A DNA stretch of 64,000 nucleotides. Source: Mesorhabditis belari. Taxonomy: Eukaryota; Nematoda; Chromadorea; Rhabditida; Rhabditidae. Each line of letters begins with the position of its first letter. Positions within the stretch are counted from its first letter, which is position 1. Both the position numbers and the translations under genes were made by a program. The notes beneath the pieces were generated by a model. The model made no database searches, was not told the origin of the DNA, and was given only the letters and a program-made list of their open reading frames with translations. Below, one piece after another: positions 9,874-21,539 of this stretch. Location of the stretch: assembly GCA_958450365.1 (NCBI GenBank), contig CAUEEP010000933.1:1302001-1366000 (forward strand), given 5' to 3'.

Positions 9874-12800
9874 ATGTCGCGTTATTTGTTGGCTATTCAC
9901 GTTTTTGTGCTAATTGGAATGCACGTTAAAATCATCGATGCTTTTGGATGTCAACGACCGTGCGCGCCTAGACCGATGCCTTATTCTGCACCTCGACCGA
10001 TGCCCTATGCTGCACCTCGACCGTGTTGCCGTAACGCCTACCAGGCCGGCTACCAGCAACCGCAAGGCTATCAACAGCCGAGAAGTTTGTGAAAGCCAAA
10101 TTGGGTGTCACTAGGCGTTTAGCCGGCTTTAGACGGTGTTCTGGAGGTTATTTTCTTCCAGAATTCCTATAATTCGTAGCTACAGTAACCCCTCGGCCCT
10201 AGCTACAGTAATCCTTTTGATAAGTTTACAAGAGGCTCTTCTGGAGTGCACTAAAGCTGTGTACAGACTACTGTAGCTACTACAGTAGTCTTTAAAATAC
10301 GACAGTAGGCCAGTAGGGATTACGGTAGGTAAAATGACGATGTAAATTGTAGCTGGCTACGCAGTGGGACCAGGTGGAGGGCTTCCTCATCCGGATGAAT
10401 TACCCAGTGTTGGAACAGTGCCACCAATCGATCAGCTAGTCAACAAGGAGGTTGAGGTAAGAAAAAAAAACCCTCAAATTAACAGATATTCAGTTAAAGA
10501 GGTGATTTTTTTAAATGTCGAAAAATTGAGAAATTTTCGTTGGATTCCCTGGTGTGACCTCCAGAACTGACAAAAATGTCGAAAATTTGCGAATTCCTTA
10601 ATTCCTCGACGAGAAATGAGAGGCTGAACTAGACGTGGAGTACTGTAGTTGGTGGAAAAGTCGAAATTTCGAGAAACGAAAATGTCGAATGCTCCTTGTG
10701 ACATCCAGCTTGAAAGAAAAGTGTTTTAAAAAGTTAAAAAACTTTTGAAGAAATCGAGAAATCGTCGCGATCGATTTCTTTGTTCTTTGTGACATCCAGC
10801 TTAGACGAAAAGGATTTTACAGCTCGGCTCCGAGTACTCTAACGTCGTCTAACGTATTCTAACGTCCTCTAACGCACTCTAACGTACTCTAACGTCCCCT
10901 AACGTCCTCTAACGTCCTCTAACGTCCCCTAACGTCCTCTAACGTCCTCTAACGTACTCTAGCGTACTCTAACGTCCTTCTACAGTACTCCAGTGTACTG
11001 TAGACGAGCGATTACCGTATCGCAGAAGATTCTGTGCTAGGAAGATCGTAATTTAATCCATTTCTAGCAACTAACTGCCTCAAAGAATATGATTGAAGAT
11101 GGAGATTTGCAACAAACGAAAGTGAGCAAGACAAAAATCACTGAAGAAGCTGATCAGACACAAAAAGATGATGCAAAAGGAGTCGGTTTTTTAAAGTTTT
11201 AAAGTTTTAAAGTTTTTGAGTTACTTTTTTTTTATTTTCTCTAACTACAGTAAACAGAAAGGAATTGTTGTGCAAAAAGCAACCAAAAAGCAACATCGGA
11301 ACTCCCCGTAAATACTGTAATCGTCGTAAAGTCGCGTAGTCGCAAAAGTCTTTTAGGATTTCATTTTTTTTTCAAAGCGCTCGTACTTTCAAAAAATGCG
11401 TCTTTTATATCAAAAAAAAGCCCTGAATTTCAGCTATTTTTTGATATTTAAACGAGCATTGTAGCATAAACCGGTGTCGAGAAAAACTCGTTCAAAGCTA
11501 GACTACGAAACACTCCGCACCGTCATTTTGGGGGTCGGGTACTATTACAGTATTTACGGTATCTATCCCTTAGACGGTAGAGTTACATTAGAATTGAACT
11601 GATCATCAGATTGCTCTAATCTAATGCTCTATCAGATCAAAGCATCAGATCAAAGCATCAGTTCAGAGCATCAATTCAGAGTATCAGCTCGGATCATCAG
11701 CTCAGAGCAGAGCATCAGATCAGAGCATCAGATTAGAGCATCAGATCAGAGCATCAGTTCAGAGCATCAGTTCAGATCATTAGCTCAGATCATCAGCTCA
11801 GAGCAGAGCATCAGATCAGAGCATCAGATTAGAGCATCAGATCAGATCAAAGCATCAGATCAAAGCATCAGTTCAGAGCATCAGCTCAGCTCATCAGCTC
11901 AGCTCATCAGCTCAGATCAGATCATCAAATCAAATCATTTCCAATCAAACTCTACCGTAATCTAATCAAAGTTTATGGTTTTAAACGGTTTTAGACGGTC
12001 TTCAAAGGTAATGATTGCCAAAAAAGTTTTAGCAAAGTTTAGGAAAGCTTTGATGACTTTGAAAAGCAATTAGCTGAATTGAAAGAAGCTCATGGAACGG
12101 AGATTGGAGTGGATGCTGATGGAGACAAAGCTAGTGAGGTGATTGATTTGAAAGAGTTTCTCTAGTTTCACTAGTTTCATAGCCACACAGCTATCCTGTT
12201 CTAAAGCTAGCAACCCATCAGAATAGATCAGATCAGAGCTAGAGCTAGATCTAGAGCTAGAGCTAGAGCTAGAGCTAGATCTAGAGCTAGACCTAGAGCT
12301 AGAGCTAGAGCTAGATCTAGAGCTAGAGCTAGAGCTAGATCTGATCAGAGCTAGATCTAGAAACTTGTTGATCAGCCAGAAGGCAGGATTCTAGAAATCG
12401 CTTATCTGGATGTCACTCTACGTTTTTTAAATCTTATTTGAGGAAATTTGAGATTTCTGACTTTTTGGATTTTTGACGGTTCGACTTCGGCCTCTTAAAG
12501 GCCTCAAAATGGCCCTGATTCCAAAAATTCAACAAAATAACTTCAAATTGGATAGCAGGACATGGATTGCATTCAAAAAAACTCAAGAAATACCTCTAAA
12601 TTCTTTTCCACAATTCACTCCTCTCAGTCACTCCTCTCAGCCACGCAGTCTCCAGTGCCGATCGGCTCCGCGCTCCAGTCGCCGCTCTATCTCCGACCCG
12701 ATCAATCCGCGCATTTCGCTGGTGGACAGTACCCGGGTGGGTATGCCCAACCGCAAGTCTATGCCCGTCCCGTCCCCTACCGCCCACAACCAACCTACTA

Positions 12801-15600
12801 CGCTCCCCAACCGAGATATCAACCGCAACCGATTCGTAAGCTTTTGCTATCACCATTTCACCTTAAACAATGCTAATCCTGGAAAGCACAGAGCATTTTA
12901 AAATTGATTTTCAGGCTGCCCAATGCCCTCTTATCGGCCACCACCACAATCCTACGCCCCACCACCTCGGTAATTTCATTTGAGAATAGCGGCTTGCTTG
13001 GCTTTTTTTTTTATTAGGTACTCCGGAAAATAGCTGCGTTATTAATCAACCGTTAGAAGCAATACGCTTTTGTCAACGAGTAGCCAGCAGAGATTCGATC
13101 TTTGCCGCAAAAAAGTCGGGTTGCCTTAACAAGAAAACTTGTTAAGGCAACTTTTTAAGAAAACTTGTTAAGACAATTTGTTAAGACAAGTTGTTAAGAC
13201 AAGTTGTTAAGACAACTTGTCTTAAATCATCAATAAGTCTAGCCGCAAGACTCGTTTGTCATCAAGATCTCATCAAGATCTCATCAAGATCTCATCAAGA
13301 TCTCATCAAGATCTCATCAAGATCCCATCAAGATCCCATCAAGATCCCATCAAGATCTCATCAAGATCTCATCAAGATCTCATCAAGATCTCATCAAGAT
13401 CTCATCAAGATCTCATCAAGATCTCATCAAGATCTCATCAAGATCATCATCTCGTTTCCAGAATCGTTTGAAACAAACTTGAGCGATCCGAACAAAAGTA
13501 GTTTTATAACCAAATGCTGTTGATGTTTTAAGACTACAAACTACAGAAAAAGCCCACAAACTTCGAAATAAGACTACAGACCACAGAAATAAGCTTACAG
13601 ACTAAAGAAATAAGCCTGTGGGCTGTAGACTACAGAAACAAGCCTACAAACTACAGAAATAAGCCTACAAACTATATAAATAAGACTACAAACTACAGAA
13701 ATAAGCCTACAAACTATAGAAATAAGCCTACAAACTACAGACTACAGAAATAAGCCTACCCTACCCGAAATAATTCATCTCTGCAGCTATTTTTCGGAGT
13801 ACCCAATCGAAATTTACCATGTGCTATCCAGATTTTCGAATGATTTTATGAAAAACATGTTTTGCAGTGGCTATGCCTTGCCTCAAGGTTTGTACTCGCA
13901 AATCGGCTCTTCCCTTCCACTCCCGACTCCGCTCCCATTGCCAGCTTTCTCCGAAGGTGTTTTTGAGCTTTCTGGAACGCACGACTAAGCTTTGAAATTG
14001 AATCATTTACCCTTTGCTTTAAAAAAAAGAACCATGTACTTTTGTGTACTATGTACAGAGCTTAGAAATGCTATTTATTCCGAACTCAATTTCTCATGTG
14101 CATTCCAATTTTTAGTTTCCGCTCCACCCGGCCCACCGCCATCACCATTTCAAAGGTGTGCGCTTGTTGAGAAGCTTGAGAAGCTTGAGACGATTGAAAA
14201 GCTTGAGACGCTTGAGAAGCTTGAGAAGCTTGAGACGCTTGTGAAGCTTGAGAAGCTTGAGAAGCTTGAGAAGCTTGAGACGCTTGTGAAGCTCTTTTCT
14301 AACAATGCTATCAATTTATAAACAATGCTAAACCCTTTTCTAGATACCATGCTCCATCGAATGAATGCTGTGGTCGATGCAATTCCCGTTGTCATTACAA
14401 AACAGCTAAAGCGGTAACCAGGAAAAATTGTTTATTTTGTTCAAATTTCACTTTTCAGTTCGGCGTCAGGAACAGGAAAGGGCAGGAAAAGGTGAAAATT
14501 AAAAAATGAAAATGGCAATCATTTTCTACATTTATATGCTAGAATGACTGCCAGAACGGATATTTTTTTAAACAGCTTTAAGAAATCGCTGAAATTTCGC
14601 GAGAAAATCGAGTAGTCCTGAATTTTCAGATTGGCTTTATGGAAAGGATGATTTTTAAGCCCTATCATGTGGTTTCTAACCTATCTTAGAACACTGTAAG
14701 TGTTCTAAGATAGGTTAGAAGCTTCCAGGAACTTGGGTCAGATTTACAGGAAAAAGTAAGATATGGTAGATTAAGGCAAGAGAAGCAGAAGATTAGGTTA
14801 ACGAATTTTTGTTTCTAGAGGGGCCCTGGGTACTGGAAGGATTCTAGAGGGGCCCTGGGTACTGGAAGGATCCTAGAATGGCCCTGGGTACTGAAAGGAT
14901 TGTAGAGGGGCCCTAGGTACTGGAAGGATCCTAGAGGGGCCCTGGGTACTGGAGGGATCCTAGAGGGGCCCTGGGTACTGGAGGGATTCTAGAGGGGCCC
15001 TGGGTACTGGAAGGATCCTAGAATGGCCCTGGGTACTGAAAGGATTCTAGAGGGGCCCTAGGTACTGGAAGGATTCTAGAGGGGCCCTGGGTTCAGAAGC
15101 CAGACCCAGATGATTAAAACGAGTGCAGGCCAGAGCTCTGATCTCTGATGAAGCCTCAGATCAAGTCTGAGCACTTAATTCAGAAATTTCTAGAAACGAG
15201 AGGTGATCAACGATCTGAAATGCAACAGTCATAAATTGGAGAGAATTATGAGCGAAGTAGGGTTTCTGGCTTTGTTTCTGGCTTTGTTTTTGGCTTTGGC
15301 TTTAATTCGTTTCGTTTCTGGCTTTAATTCGTTTCTATATTCTATGATCGATTTGCTAGGGAATGTCGAAAAACGCGGAACAATCAAAGCGCTTGATTCA
15401 ACGATTGGCTGAGGAGCTGCTTGGAGGTAAACTTTCAGAGATCGAACAAAAGATCGAACAAAAAAGAGAAATCGAATTTGCAGCTCTTTTCTTCGTGGTC
15501 TGCAGCAAAGACGACTTCTCGTACATCAGCCGCTCCGAGCGTTTCTGCCAAATCGAGAAATTCGGCCTCGTTTGCTACGCATTTCAACATCACTAATTGA
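9874..15600 (+). CDS. Secreted Tyr/Pro/Gln-rich protein, unrecognised family, possible alternative 3' ends
   Basis: Exons: 9874-10084, 10353-10456, 11068-11181, 12043-12138, 12628-12835, 12915-12969, then either a short terminal exon 13018-13033 (ends YSGK stop; 267 aa) or, in matching phase, 13868-13956, 14116-14155, 14344-14413, 14459-14491, 15360-15426, 15506-15600 (393 aa). Both totals are multiples of three. The start follows the acceptor TTTTTTTGCAG directly. A signal peptide (MSRYLLAIHVFVLIGMHVKI) is followed by PRPMPYSAPRPMPY repeats, CCRNAYQAGYQQPQG, a charged middle (FDDFEKQLAELKEAH), then GGYAQPQVYARPVPY and APQPRYQPQP. The long form adds GYALPQGLYSQIG, a second Cys cluster (ECCGRCNSRC) and a basic Ser-rich tail. 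Such composition suits extracellular matrix (cuticle or eggshell), which is inference. The introns hold many of the minisatellites listed here. The acceptor of the last exon has two in-frame alternatives (15433, 15483). Confidence 0.6.
10470..10830. repeat. Dispersed about 350-bp repeat, copy 1
   Basis: Shares with 16205-16560 and 16985-17360 an ordered series: AGATATTCAGTTAAAG, TTGGATTCCCTG, CTCGACGAGAAATGAGAGGC, CTTTGTGACATCCAGCTT, CGAGAAATCGTCGCGATCG, GTGACATCCAGCTTAGACG. Three motif copies sit at fixed places in each unit. Intronic in the secreted-protein gene. Confidence 0.9.
10835..10985. repeat. TCTAACGTCC 10-bp minisatellite
   Basis: About 14 units with small changes; short stretches recur at 16728-16770 and 17370-17395. 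Confidence 0.9.
11625..11945. repeat. AGATCAGAGCATC-type minisatellite
   Basis: About 27 units of 11-12 bp (CAGATCAGAGC, CAGTTCAGAGC). All frames are largely open; not coding. Confidence 0.9.
12236..12360. repeat. AGAGCT / AGATCT hexanucleotide array
   Basis: About 20 units of the palindromic type TCTAGAGCTAGAGCTAG. Confidence 0.9.
13120..13151. other. 14-bp perfect hairpin followed by T-run
   Basis: GTTGCCTTAACAAG, loop AAAA, then the exact complement, followed by TTTTT. Derivatives of the arm (GTTAAGACAA) repeat five times to 13225. Confidence 0.85.
13256..13446. repeat. ATCAAGATCTC 11-bp minisatellite
   Basis: About 17 nearly exact units, three with CCC for CTC. Confidence 0.95.
13535..13765. 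repeat. About 21-bp repeat AATAAGCCTACAAACTACAG
   Basis: About ten imperfect units in an intron of the long form of the secreted-protein gene. Confidence 0.9.
14160..14290. repeat. GAGAAGCTT 9-bp repeat
   Basis: About 14 units (also GAGACGCTT). The open frames it creates (Glu/Lys/Leu, Ser/Phe) are artefacts. Confidence 0.95.
14674..14720. other. 22-bp perfect hairpin with a 3-nt loop
   Basis: TTCTAACCTATCTTAGAACA plus CT at 14674-14695, loop GTA, then the exact complement 14699-14720. No mismatch in 22 bp. Confidence 0.95.
14815..15095. repeat. About 30-bp minisatellite with AGAGGGGCCCTGGGTACTGG
   Basis: Nine units, GC-rich in contrast to the surroundings; variants AATGGCCCTGGGTACTGA. Confidence 0.95.
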
Positions 15601-16204
15601 ATGGAAATTCTTGAGTTCTTTTGGAAGCAAATCCATCCAGCAAGCAATGTGCTGCCCTCCAATTTGCATTTATTCACGTTAATTTTTAATTTTTGTAATC
15701 AAGACCATTTCTGACATTTCGGCGACCGAAGTCAAAAATCGAAAAATCGAAAAACCACAAATTTTATTTTAGTGTTTCTAATGTTTTAAATGTTTTTAAT
15801 ACATAGCGTGACATCCAGATGGAAGATTTTTAAAATCCCCAATCCTCAAAATTCACTTTTTATATCGAAAAATTGAGCAAACTTTTTTTCATGGTATTTT
15901 TCTAATTAATTGAAAAGCTTTTAATGTTTTAATTTTTTTTTTTCAACGCCGTGCCTTCCAGTTTCCCCAGAATTTCATTGAAAAGTTCGAATTTTTGCGT
16001 AAAATTTCCTTTTTTTGATCTCAACTCTTTTTTTGTGTAAAAATGGAAAAAAAACTTTTATTTTAACGAATAAATTATAAATTTTGAGAGGAAAATAAAG
16101 AATTTGACTATTAGATTATTTTTTTGAAAAAGAAAAACGAAAAAAAGAAAACAAAACACAAAAGGCACATTTTGGTAATGCTCTGATAATCAAAATCATC
16201 AAAA
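15601..16204. other. Intergenic, no gene seen
   Basis: AT-rich. Two motif copies (GTGACATCCAGATGG near 15800, GTGCCTTCCAG near 15951), nothing else recognisable. Confidence 0.6.
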
Positions 16205-16560
16205 TTTTAAAAGATATTCAGTTAAAGAGGTGATTTTTTTAAATGTCAAAAAATTGAGAAATTTTCGTTGGATTCCCTGCTGTGACATCCAGAACTGATA
16301 AAAGTGTCGAAAATTTGAGAATTCCTTAATTCCTCGACGAGAAATGAGAGGCTGAACTAAACGAGGGGTACTGTAGTTGGTGGAAAAGTCGAAAATTCGA
16401 AAAACGAAAATGTGGAATGCTCTTTGTGACATCCAGCTTGAAAGAAAAGTGTTTTAAAAAGTTGAAAAACTTTTGAAGAAATCGAGAAATCGTCGCGATC
16501 GATTTCTTTGTTCTTTGTGACATCCAGCTTAGACGAAAAGAGTTTTACAGCTCGGCTCTG
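16205..16560. repeat. Dispersed about 350-bp repeat, copy 2
   Basis: Very similar to copy 1; motif copies at about 16272, 16427 and 16517. Confidence 0.9.
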
Positions 16561-16984
16561 AGTACATTTCGGTACTCTTACCGTAAATGAAAGTATCCTG
16601 AGCTACAATGAGTTAGTTGTTCAGAGGTTTACTGTCTAATTGCTGGGCAAAGTTTACCCAAAACTAGACTTGGTGCTGTAAACTGATCTAATCGACTAAA
16701 CTAACGGATTGCTGTAAACGAATCGTACTCTAACGTACTCTAATGTACTCTAATGTACTCTAACGTACTCGTACTAGTTAGCTGTTCGTTTTGGTGTAAA
16801 AAAGGAAAAAAGCCTTTATTTTAACGAATAAATTATAATTTTTAGAGAAAAATAAAGAATTTCACAAACATTTTGACTATTAGATTATTTTTTTGAAAAC
16901 GAAAAACGAAAAAAAAAGAAAACACAACACAAAAGGCACATTTTGGTGATGCTCTGATAATCAAAATCATCAAAATAATCAAAA

Positions 16985-17360
16985 TTTTAAAAGATATTCA
17001 GTTAAAGATAAGTGATTTTTTAAATGTCGAAAAATTGAGAAATTTTCGTTGGATTCCCTGCTGTGACATCCAGAAATGACAAAAGTGTCGAAAATTTGAG
17101 AATTCCTTAATTCCTCGACGAGAAATGAGAGGCTGAACGAAACGAGGAATACTGTAGTTGGTTGGAAAGTCAAAGAAAGTGAAAATTTCGAAAAACAAAA
17201 AAATGGAATGTTCTTTGTGACACCCAGCTTGGAAGAAAAGAGTTTTGAAAAGTGGAAAAATTTTTGAAGAAATCGAGAAATCGTTTTGATCAATTTCTTT
17301 GCTCTTTGTGACATCCAGCTTAGACGAAAAGAGTTTTACAGCTCAGCTCCGAGTACATTT
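16985..17360. repeat. Dispersed about 350-bp repeat, copy 3
   Basis: More diverged; one motif reads GTGACACCCAG. Preceded, as is copy 2, by about 120 bp of AT-rich shared flank (AACGAATAAATTATAA, AAAAGGCACATTTTGG). Confidence 0.9.
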
Positions 17361-17689
17361 CAGTACTCGAACGTACTCTAACGTACTCTAACGTCTCTAA
17401 TCTAATCGAGAAATCGTTTTGATCAATTTCCTCAAAATTAAAAAATTTTTGGAATCTCAATTTTGGACTACAAAAGGCAAAAAAAGGCGGAAAAAGCAGA
17501 AAAAGCCGTCAAAAAAACTGTACACATATCGCAGATGCTCTTGCTTTAATTTGATTTGCTAAAAGAAAACCAGAAAAAAAAGAAACCAAAAAAAGACGAA
17601 AACAACAAAGGAAGGGTTACGGTAAAACGAGTGCGAAATAGGAAAGCCGTGCGAGGGATTTTGGCTGAATATCTCAAAAGTTTATGTAA

Positions 17690-18200
17690 TTTTCTAAAAA
17701 CCTTTAGCATTTTCTTGAATCCTGGACCTCACACGGCTTGCCGGTTTCATAAAAAGAGTACTTTAGCTTTACTTTTAGTCTAACATCGGAAAAGGGAGTC
17801 GTGCGAGGGATTTTGACTGAATATCTTTAAATTCAATAATGATTAAAAAATTTTACAAATAATTTCATTGTTTCTGGACCTCACACGACCTGCCGATATT
17901 ATAAAAAGAGTACTTTAGCTTTACTTTTAGTCTAACATTGGAAAAGGGAGTCGTGCGAGGGATTTTGACTGAATATCTTAAAAGTTAAGGTAATTTTCTA
18001 AAATCCTTTAGCATTTTCTTGAATCCTGGACCTCACACGACTTGCTGGTTCCATAAAAAGAGTACTTTAGCTTTACTTTTAGTCTAACATTGGAAAATGG
18101 AGTCGTGCGAGGGATTTTGACTGAATATCTTTAAATTCAATGATGATTGAAAAATTTTACAAATAATTTCATCAATCCTGGACCTCACACGACTCACTAG
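17690..18200. repeat. About 155-bp tandem repeat, four copies
   Basis: Units share GTCGTGCGAGGGATTTTGAC, CTGGACCTCACACGACTTGC and AAAAAGAGTACTTTAGC. The motif here is CTGGACCTCAC. Confidence 0.9.
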
Positions 18201-18532
18201 AAAAAAGAGATTCGAAAATAATTGAATTTAAAAAAATGATAATATGTACATCCTATCACAGAAGTTTGCTGTTGATGTGGGTTGGGAAAATGAGAAAAAA
18301 AAACCGAAAAGCAATACTTATTTTGAGAGAATTTCAATTGTTTTAATTTCTAGGGCAAGATTTTGAATGCAAAAAATATTGACAAGAATTTTGAAAAAAA
18401 AAAATTTGGTTTTTCGTAAAAAATGGCATTTGAAAATTTGCATATAAAAATTTGAAAAAAAAAAAAAAATTTTTAATTTAAATTTAAAATTTTTTTTTAA
18501 GTAATTTAAAAATTTGGAAATGGCAATCGGTT

Positions 18533-19129
18533 TTAAATCACCCAAGTTCTTGATGAAGTCATTGAGGAGTTGAGGAATTGAGGAATTGAGGAGTTGAGCG
18601 ACGTTTTCTTTTCACACTGCTTCCTCACAACCCTGCAAAATTCAATTTTTTTATGCCGAGATTTTCATCCCGATTTTTCTCGTCACTTGATCGAGATTTT
18701 AAGAATTGCCAAAATAAAAGTTTCAAGCTGGAATGCAACTTAGAAAATGGAAAAGAAAGATTTTGATTATTTGAAAGTTTTAGAAAATTTTAGACTTTAG
18801 ACTTTAGACTTTAGAGTTTAGAAAAACTTAGAAAATCATGAATGAATTTACAGCACTGTACTTTGTGCTGCTGTACTTTATGCTGATGTACTTTATGCTG
18901 CTGTACTTTATGCTGCTGTACTTTGTGCTTCTGTACTTTATGCTGCTGTACTTTGTGCTACTGTACTTTATGCTGCTGTACTTTATGCTGCTGTACTTTG
19001 TGCTATCATAAACGCGTGTTCTCTGGTGTACTTGGATTGATTTCAATTAGATAAATGTACCTGTGAATCTGGAAGAATGTTGCCGAGTCATTGGAGAAGT
19101 GGGGAAAGCGATTGGAGTTGATTTGAGCT
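18533..19129 (-). CDS. Two 3'-terminal exons of an unidentified gene
   Basis: On the minus strand an exon at 19061-19129 (acceptor ATTCCAG, donor ACAG/GTACAT) and a terminal exon at 18533-18632 (acceptor ATTTTGCAG) join in phase to read AQINSNRFPHFSNDSATFF, then QIHR, VVRKQCEKKTSLNSSIPQF, LNSSMTSSRTWVI and stop. I could not find the upstream exons; they would lie above 19.2 kb among the 185-bp repeats. No family is recognised. The acceptor of the first of these exons coincides with a variant of the dispersed motif (CTGGAATTCAG on the plus strand). Confidence 0.35.
18855..19008. repeat. 15-bp minisatellite TACTTTATGCTGCTG
   Basis: Ten units with small changes (TTTGTGC). Confidence 0.9.
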
Positions 19130-19285
19130 CTGGAATTCAGTTTAGAGTTCTGAGATTCCTTTATTTTAAAAGTAATCCTTAATTTTATCAATTACATTAT
19201 AAAATCTGGATGTCACTAAAGGTTTTTAACCTTTTTGTTTGCGGGAAAATTTGCGTCTTTTATTTTGTTCATTTCCAAGTGGCTT

Positions 19286-19305
19286 GTCGACTGTCGACAG
19301 TCGAC
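19286..19305. other. 20-bp perfect palindrome
   Basis: GTCGACTGTCGACAGTCGAC reads the same on both strands. Isolated; could be a dimeric protein site or a small foldback. Confidence 0.9.
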
Positions 19306-19479
19306 TATTGTCGGCCATTTTCCATTTTCATCTTTTCCCTCAATCACTCACGAGTTTCAAAGCTGAAAAGATTAATTTAGAGCCACTCAACGAGTAGAAT
19401 AACAAGAAAATTGAGAATTTCGAAATGGAAAACAATTTGGAAAATAATGAATTGAGAGAGAGAGAGAGACAGCTACGTT

Positions 19480-20165
19480 TAGGTTCGACTTGAAATTTCC
19501 ATTTTTCGAACATCGATTTGATTCAGGATTTTACCAAACGCTATTCTGGAAGGCACTAGGAAAAATAGAATAGAAAAAAGGCGACAATTGCTTAAAATGC
19601 AAAAATGGAAAAACCCTCGTTTAGGTTCGACATGAAATTTCTATTTTCCGAACATCGATTTGATTCAGGATTTTATCAAAGGCTATTCTGGAAGGCACTA
19701 GAAAAAATGGGATAGAAAAAAGAGACAAAATCACTCAAAACAAAATATCCTTAATAGGGGCTGTTGAAGTTCGACTTAAAATTTCCATTTTCCGAACATC
19801 GATTTGCTTCAAGATTTTATCAAAGGCTATTCTGGAAGGCACTAGGACAAATAGAATAGAAAAAAGGCGACAATTGCTTAAAATGGAAAAATAGAAAAAC
19901 CCTCGTTTAAGTTCGACTTAAAATTTCCATTTTCCGAACATCGATTTGCTTCAAGATTTTATCAAAGGCTATTCTGGAAGGCACGAGGACAAATAGAATA
20001 GAAAAAAGGCGACAATTGCTTAAAATCGAAAAATGGAAAAACCCTCGTTTAGGTTCGACTTGAAATTTTCATTTTCCGAACATCGATTTGATTCAGGATT
20101 TTATCAAAGGCTATTCTGGAAGGCACGAGGACAAATAGAATAGAAAAAAGGCGACAATTTAGGAT
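19480..20165. repeat. About 185-bp tandem repeat, first array
   Basis: Four to five copies, each with TTCCATTTTCCGAACATCG, TATTCTGGAAGGCACTAGG and AAAAAAGGCGACAATTGC. The same family forms a second array at 21540-22030. Confidence 0.9.
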
Positions 20166-20221
20166 CTAGTTTGTTGGGGTGTTTTGATGAAATCAGGTAA
20201 AAAAGAGCAATTTTCAAATGA

Positions 20222-20316
20222 CTAGAATCGAATCTGTGACCACGACTTCCCTTCCCGACTTCCCTTCCCGACTAGGATACAAGCAACCCAACCACTTGGC
20301 CATCACGGCCATCGCA
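20222..20316 (-). pseudogene. tRNA-like sequence with an expanded variable region
   Basis: On the minus strand TGATGGCCAAGTGGTTGGG (A box) and AGATTCGATTCT (B box). The space between them is lengthened by a duplicated GGGAAGGGAAGTC. Probably a relic. Confidence 0.35.
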
Positions 20317-20521
20317 GCATCAGCATTGCGCAGAAAATATTGCCGTAGTTGTATTTTAAAGCCGTAATTGTATAAAGTTTCCTTTGAAAGATCAATAAAA
20401 AGTCGAAAAGTCAATACTAGTTTTTTGGTTTAGTCGTTTGGTGAAAGCAAGTAAAAAGAAAAAAGAAAAGATGAGAGAAAGGAAAAAGGTTGACTGCAAA
20501 CCGATTTCACTGTACTCTTTG

Positions 20522-20665
20522 GAGAGGAAGAAGAAGGAGGAGAGGAAGAAGAAGGAGGAGAGGAAGAAGAAGGGGGAGAGGAAGAAGAAGGGGGAGAGGA
20601 AGAAGAAGGGGGAGAGGAAGAAGAAGGGGGAGAGGAAGAAGAAGGGGGAGAGGAAGAAGAAGGAC
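20522..20665. repeat. 18-bp minisatellite AGAGGAAGAAGAAGGGGG
   Basis: About eight units, purine-only on the plus strand. Lys/Glu and Ser/Pro open frames here are artefacts. Confidence 0.95.
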
Positions 20666-20934
20666 GAGAGAACCCGAGAAATAAACATCCTAACAAACAG
20701 GCGATCGAACGCGGAGACTGAGAAACATGGAAAGTGATGGGGAGAAAAGAAGGGACACGTTGCACTACGGAGATTACGGATTGATACTATTCACACGATG
20801 AAAGAAAAGAGATCACTACAGTGGGACAGTTCATTGTAGGCTTTAAACAGTTGATTGGCATTTTCATAAAAGCTCAGAACCTCAAACCAGATTAAAACTA
20901 AAGGAGTGAGACGGCGGAAAGTGATATGGATAAC

Positions 20935-21030
20935 GATAGTACAGTTGATAGTACAGTTGATAGTACAGTTGATAGTACAGGTGATAGTACAGGTGATAGT
21001 ACAGGTGATAGTACAGTTGTTAGTACAAAT
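20935..21030. repeat. 12-bp repeat TGATAGTACAGT
   Basis: About eight units with TT/GG variants. Confidence 0.9.
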
Positions 21031-21539
21031 TGATACTACTACCTTTAACTCTTATAATTATCATCAGAAAACCCTTTTTTGCCATCCAGAACATTCAAAA
21101 ATGTGATTAAAATTTAGAGAAATAAAAGAAAAAACAAAAAAATCAAAGCTGTCTACCTTTGGAATTGCTCAAAAGAAAAAGTGATCAGTTTCGAATTCTA
21201 AAACTACCAATAACTTGTCTGCACTCCAGCTAGACCAAAATTCAAACTCAAAACAGAAATGAGGGTTGTAGCAATTGTAAAACTGTTTCCGAACGATTTG
21301 CGGTAGTCAATGGACTCAAGGGGAATGCGCGGATCGAATTGAACGAATGAATGAATGAAAGGGGTTCATCTCTATAGAAAAAAAAAGACAGTTCTTTCCA
21401 AAATTGGGGGCGGTGTGCTTTGAGGTGAAAAGGTGAAAAGGAGGGGAATGGGGGGCAATGGGGTTGAGGACAGCCAAGAACACAAGTGAGGTGAGTGCGC
21501 GAACGCAGGCACAATAGAGCGACAGAATGGACTCACAAC

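Noticed and set aside
11624..11965. Open frame with repeated Ser-Glu-His-Gln-Ile-Arg
   Set aside because: Translation of the CAGATCAGAGC minisatellite.
13191..13523. Open frame with repeated His-Gln-Asp-Leu-Ile-Lys
   Set aside because: Translation of the ATCAAGATCTC minisatellite in a frame without stops.
2560..15095. CRISPR array
   Set aside because: Regular repeats exist, but units are contiguous without unique spacers of constant length, no cas genes occur, and the DNA is eukaryotic.
20392..20765. Ser/Pro, Phe/Leu, Lys/Glu and Arg/Gly open frames
   Set aside because: Artefact of the 18-bp purine minisatellite.
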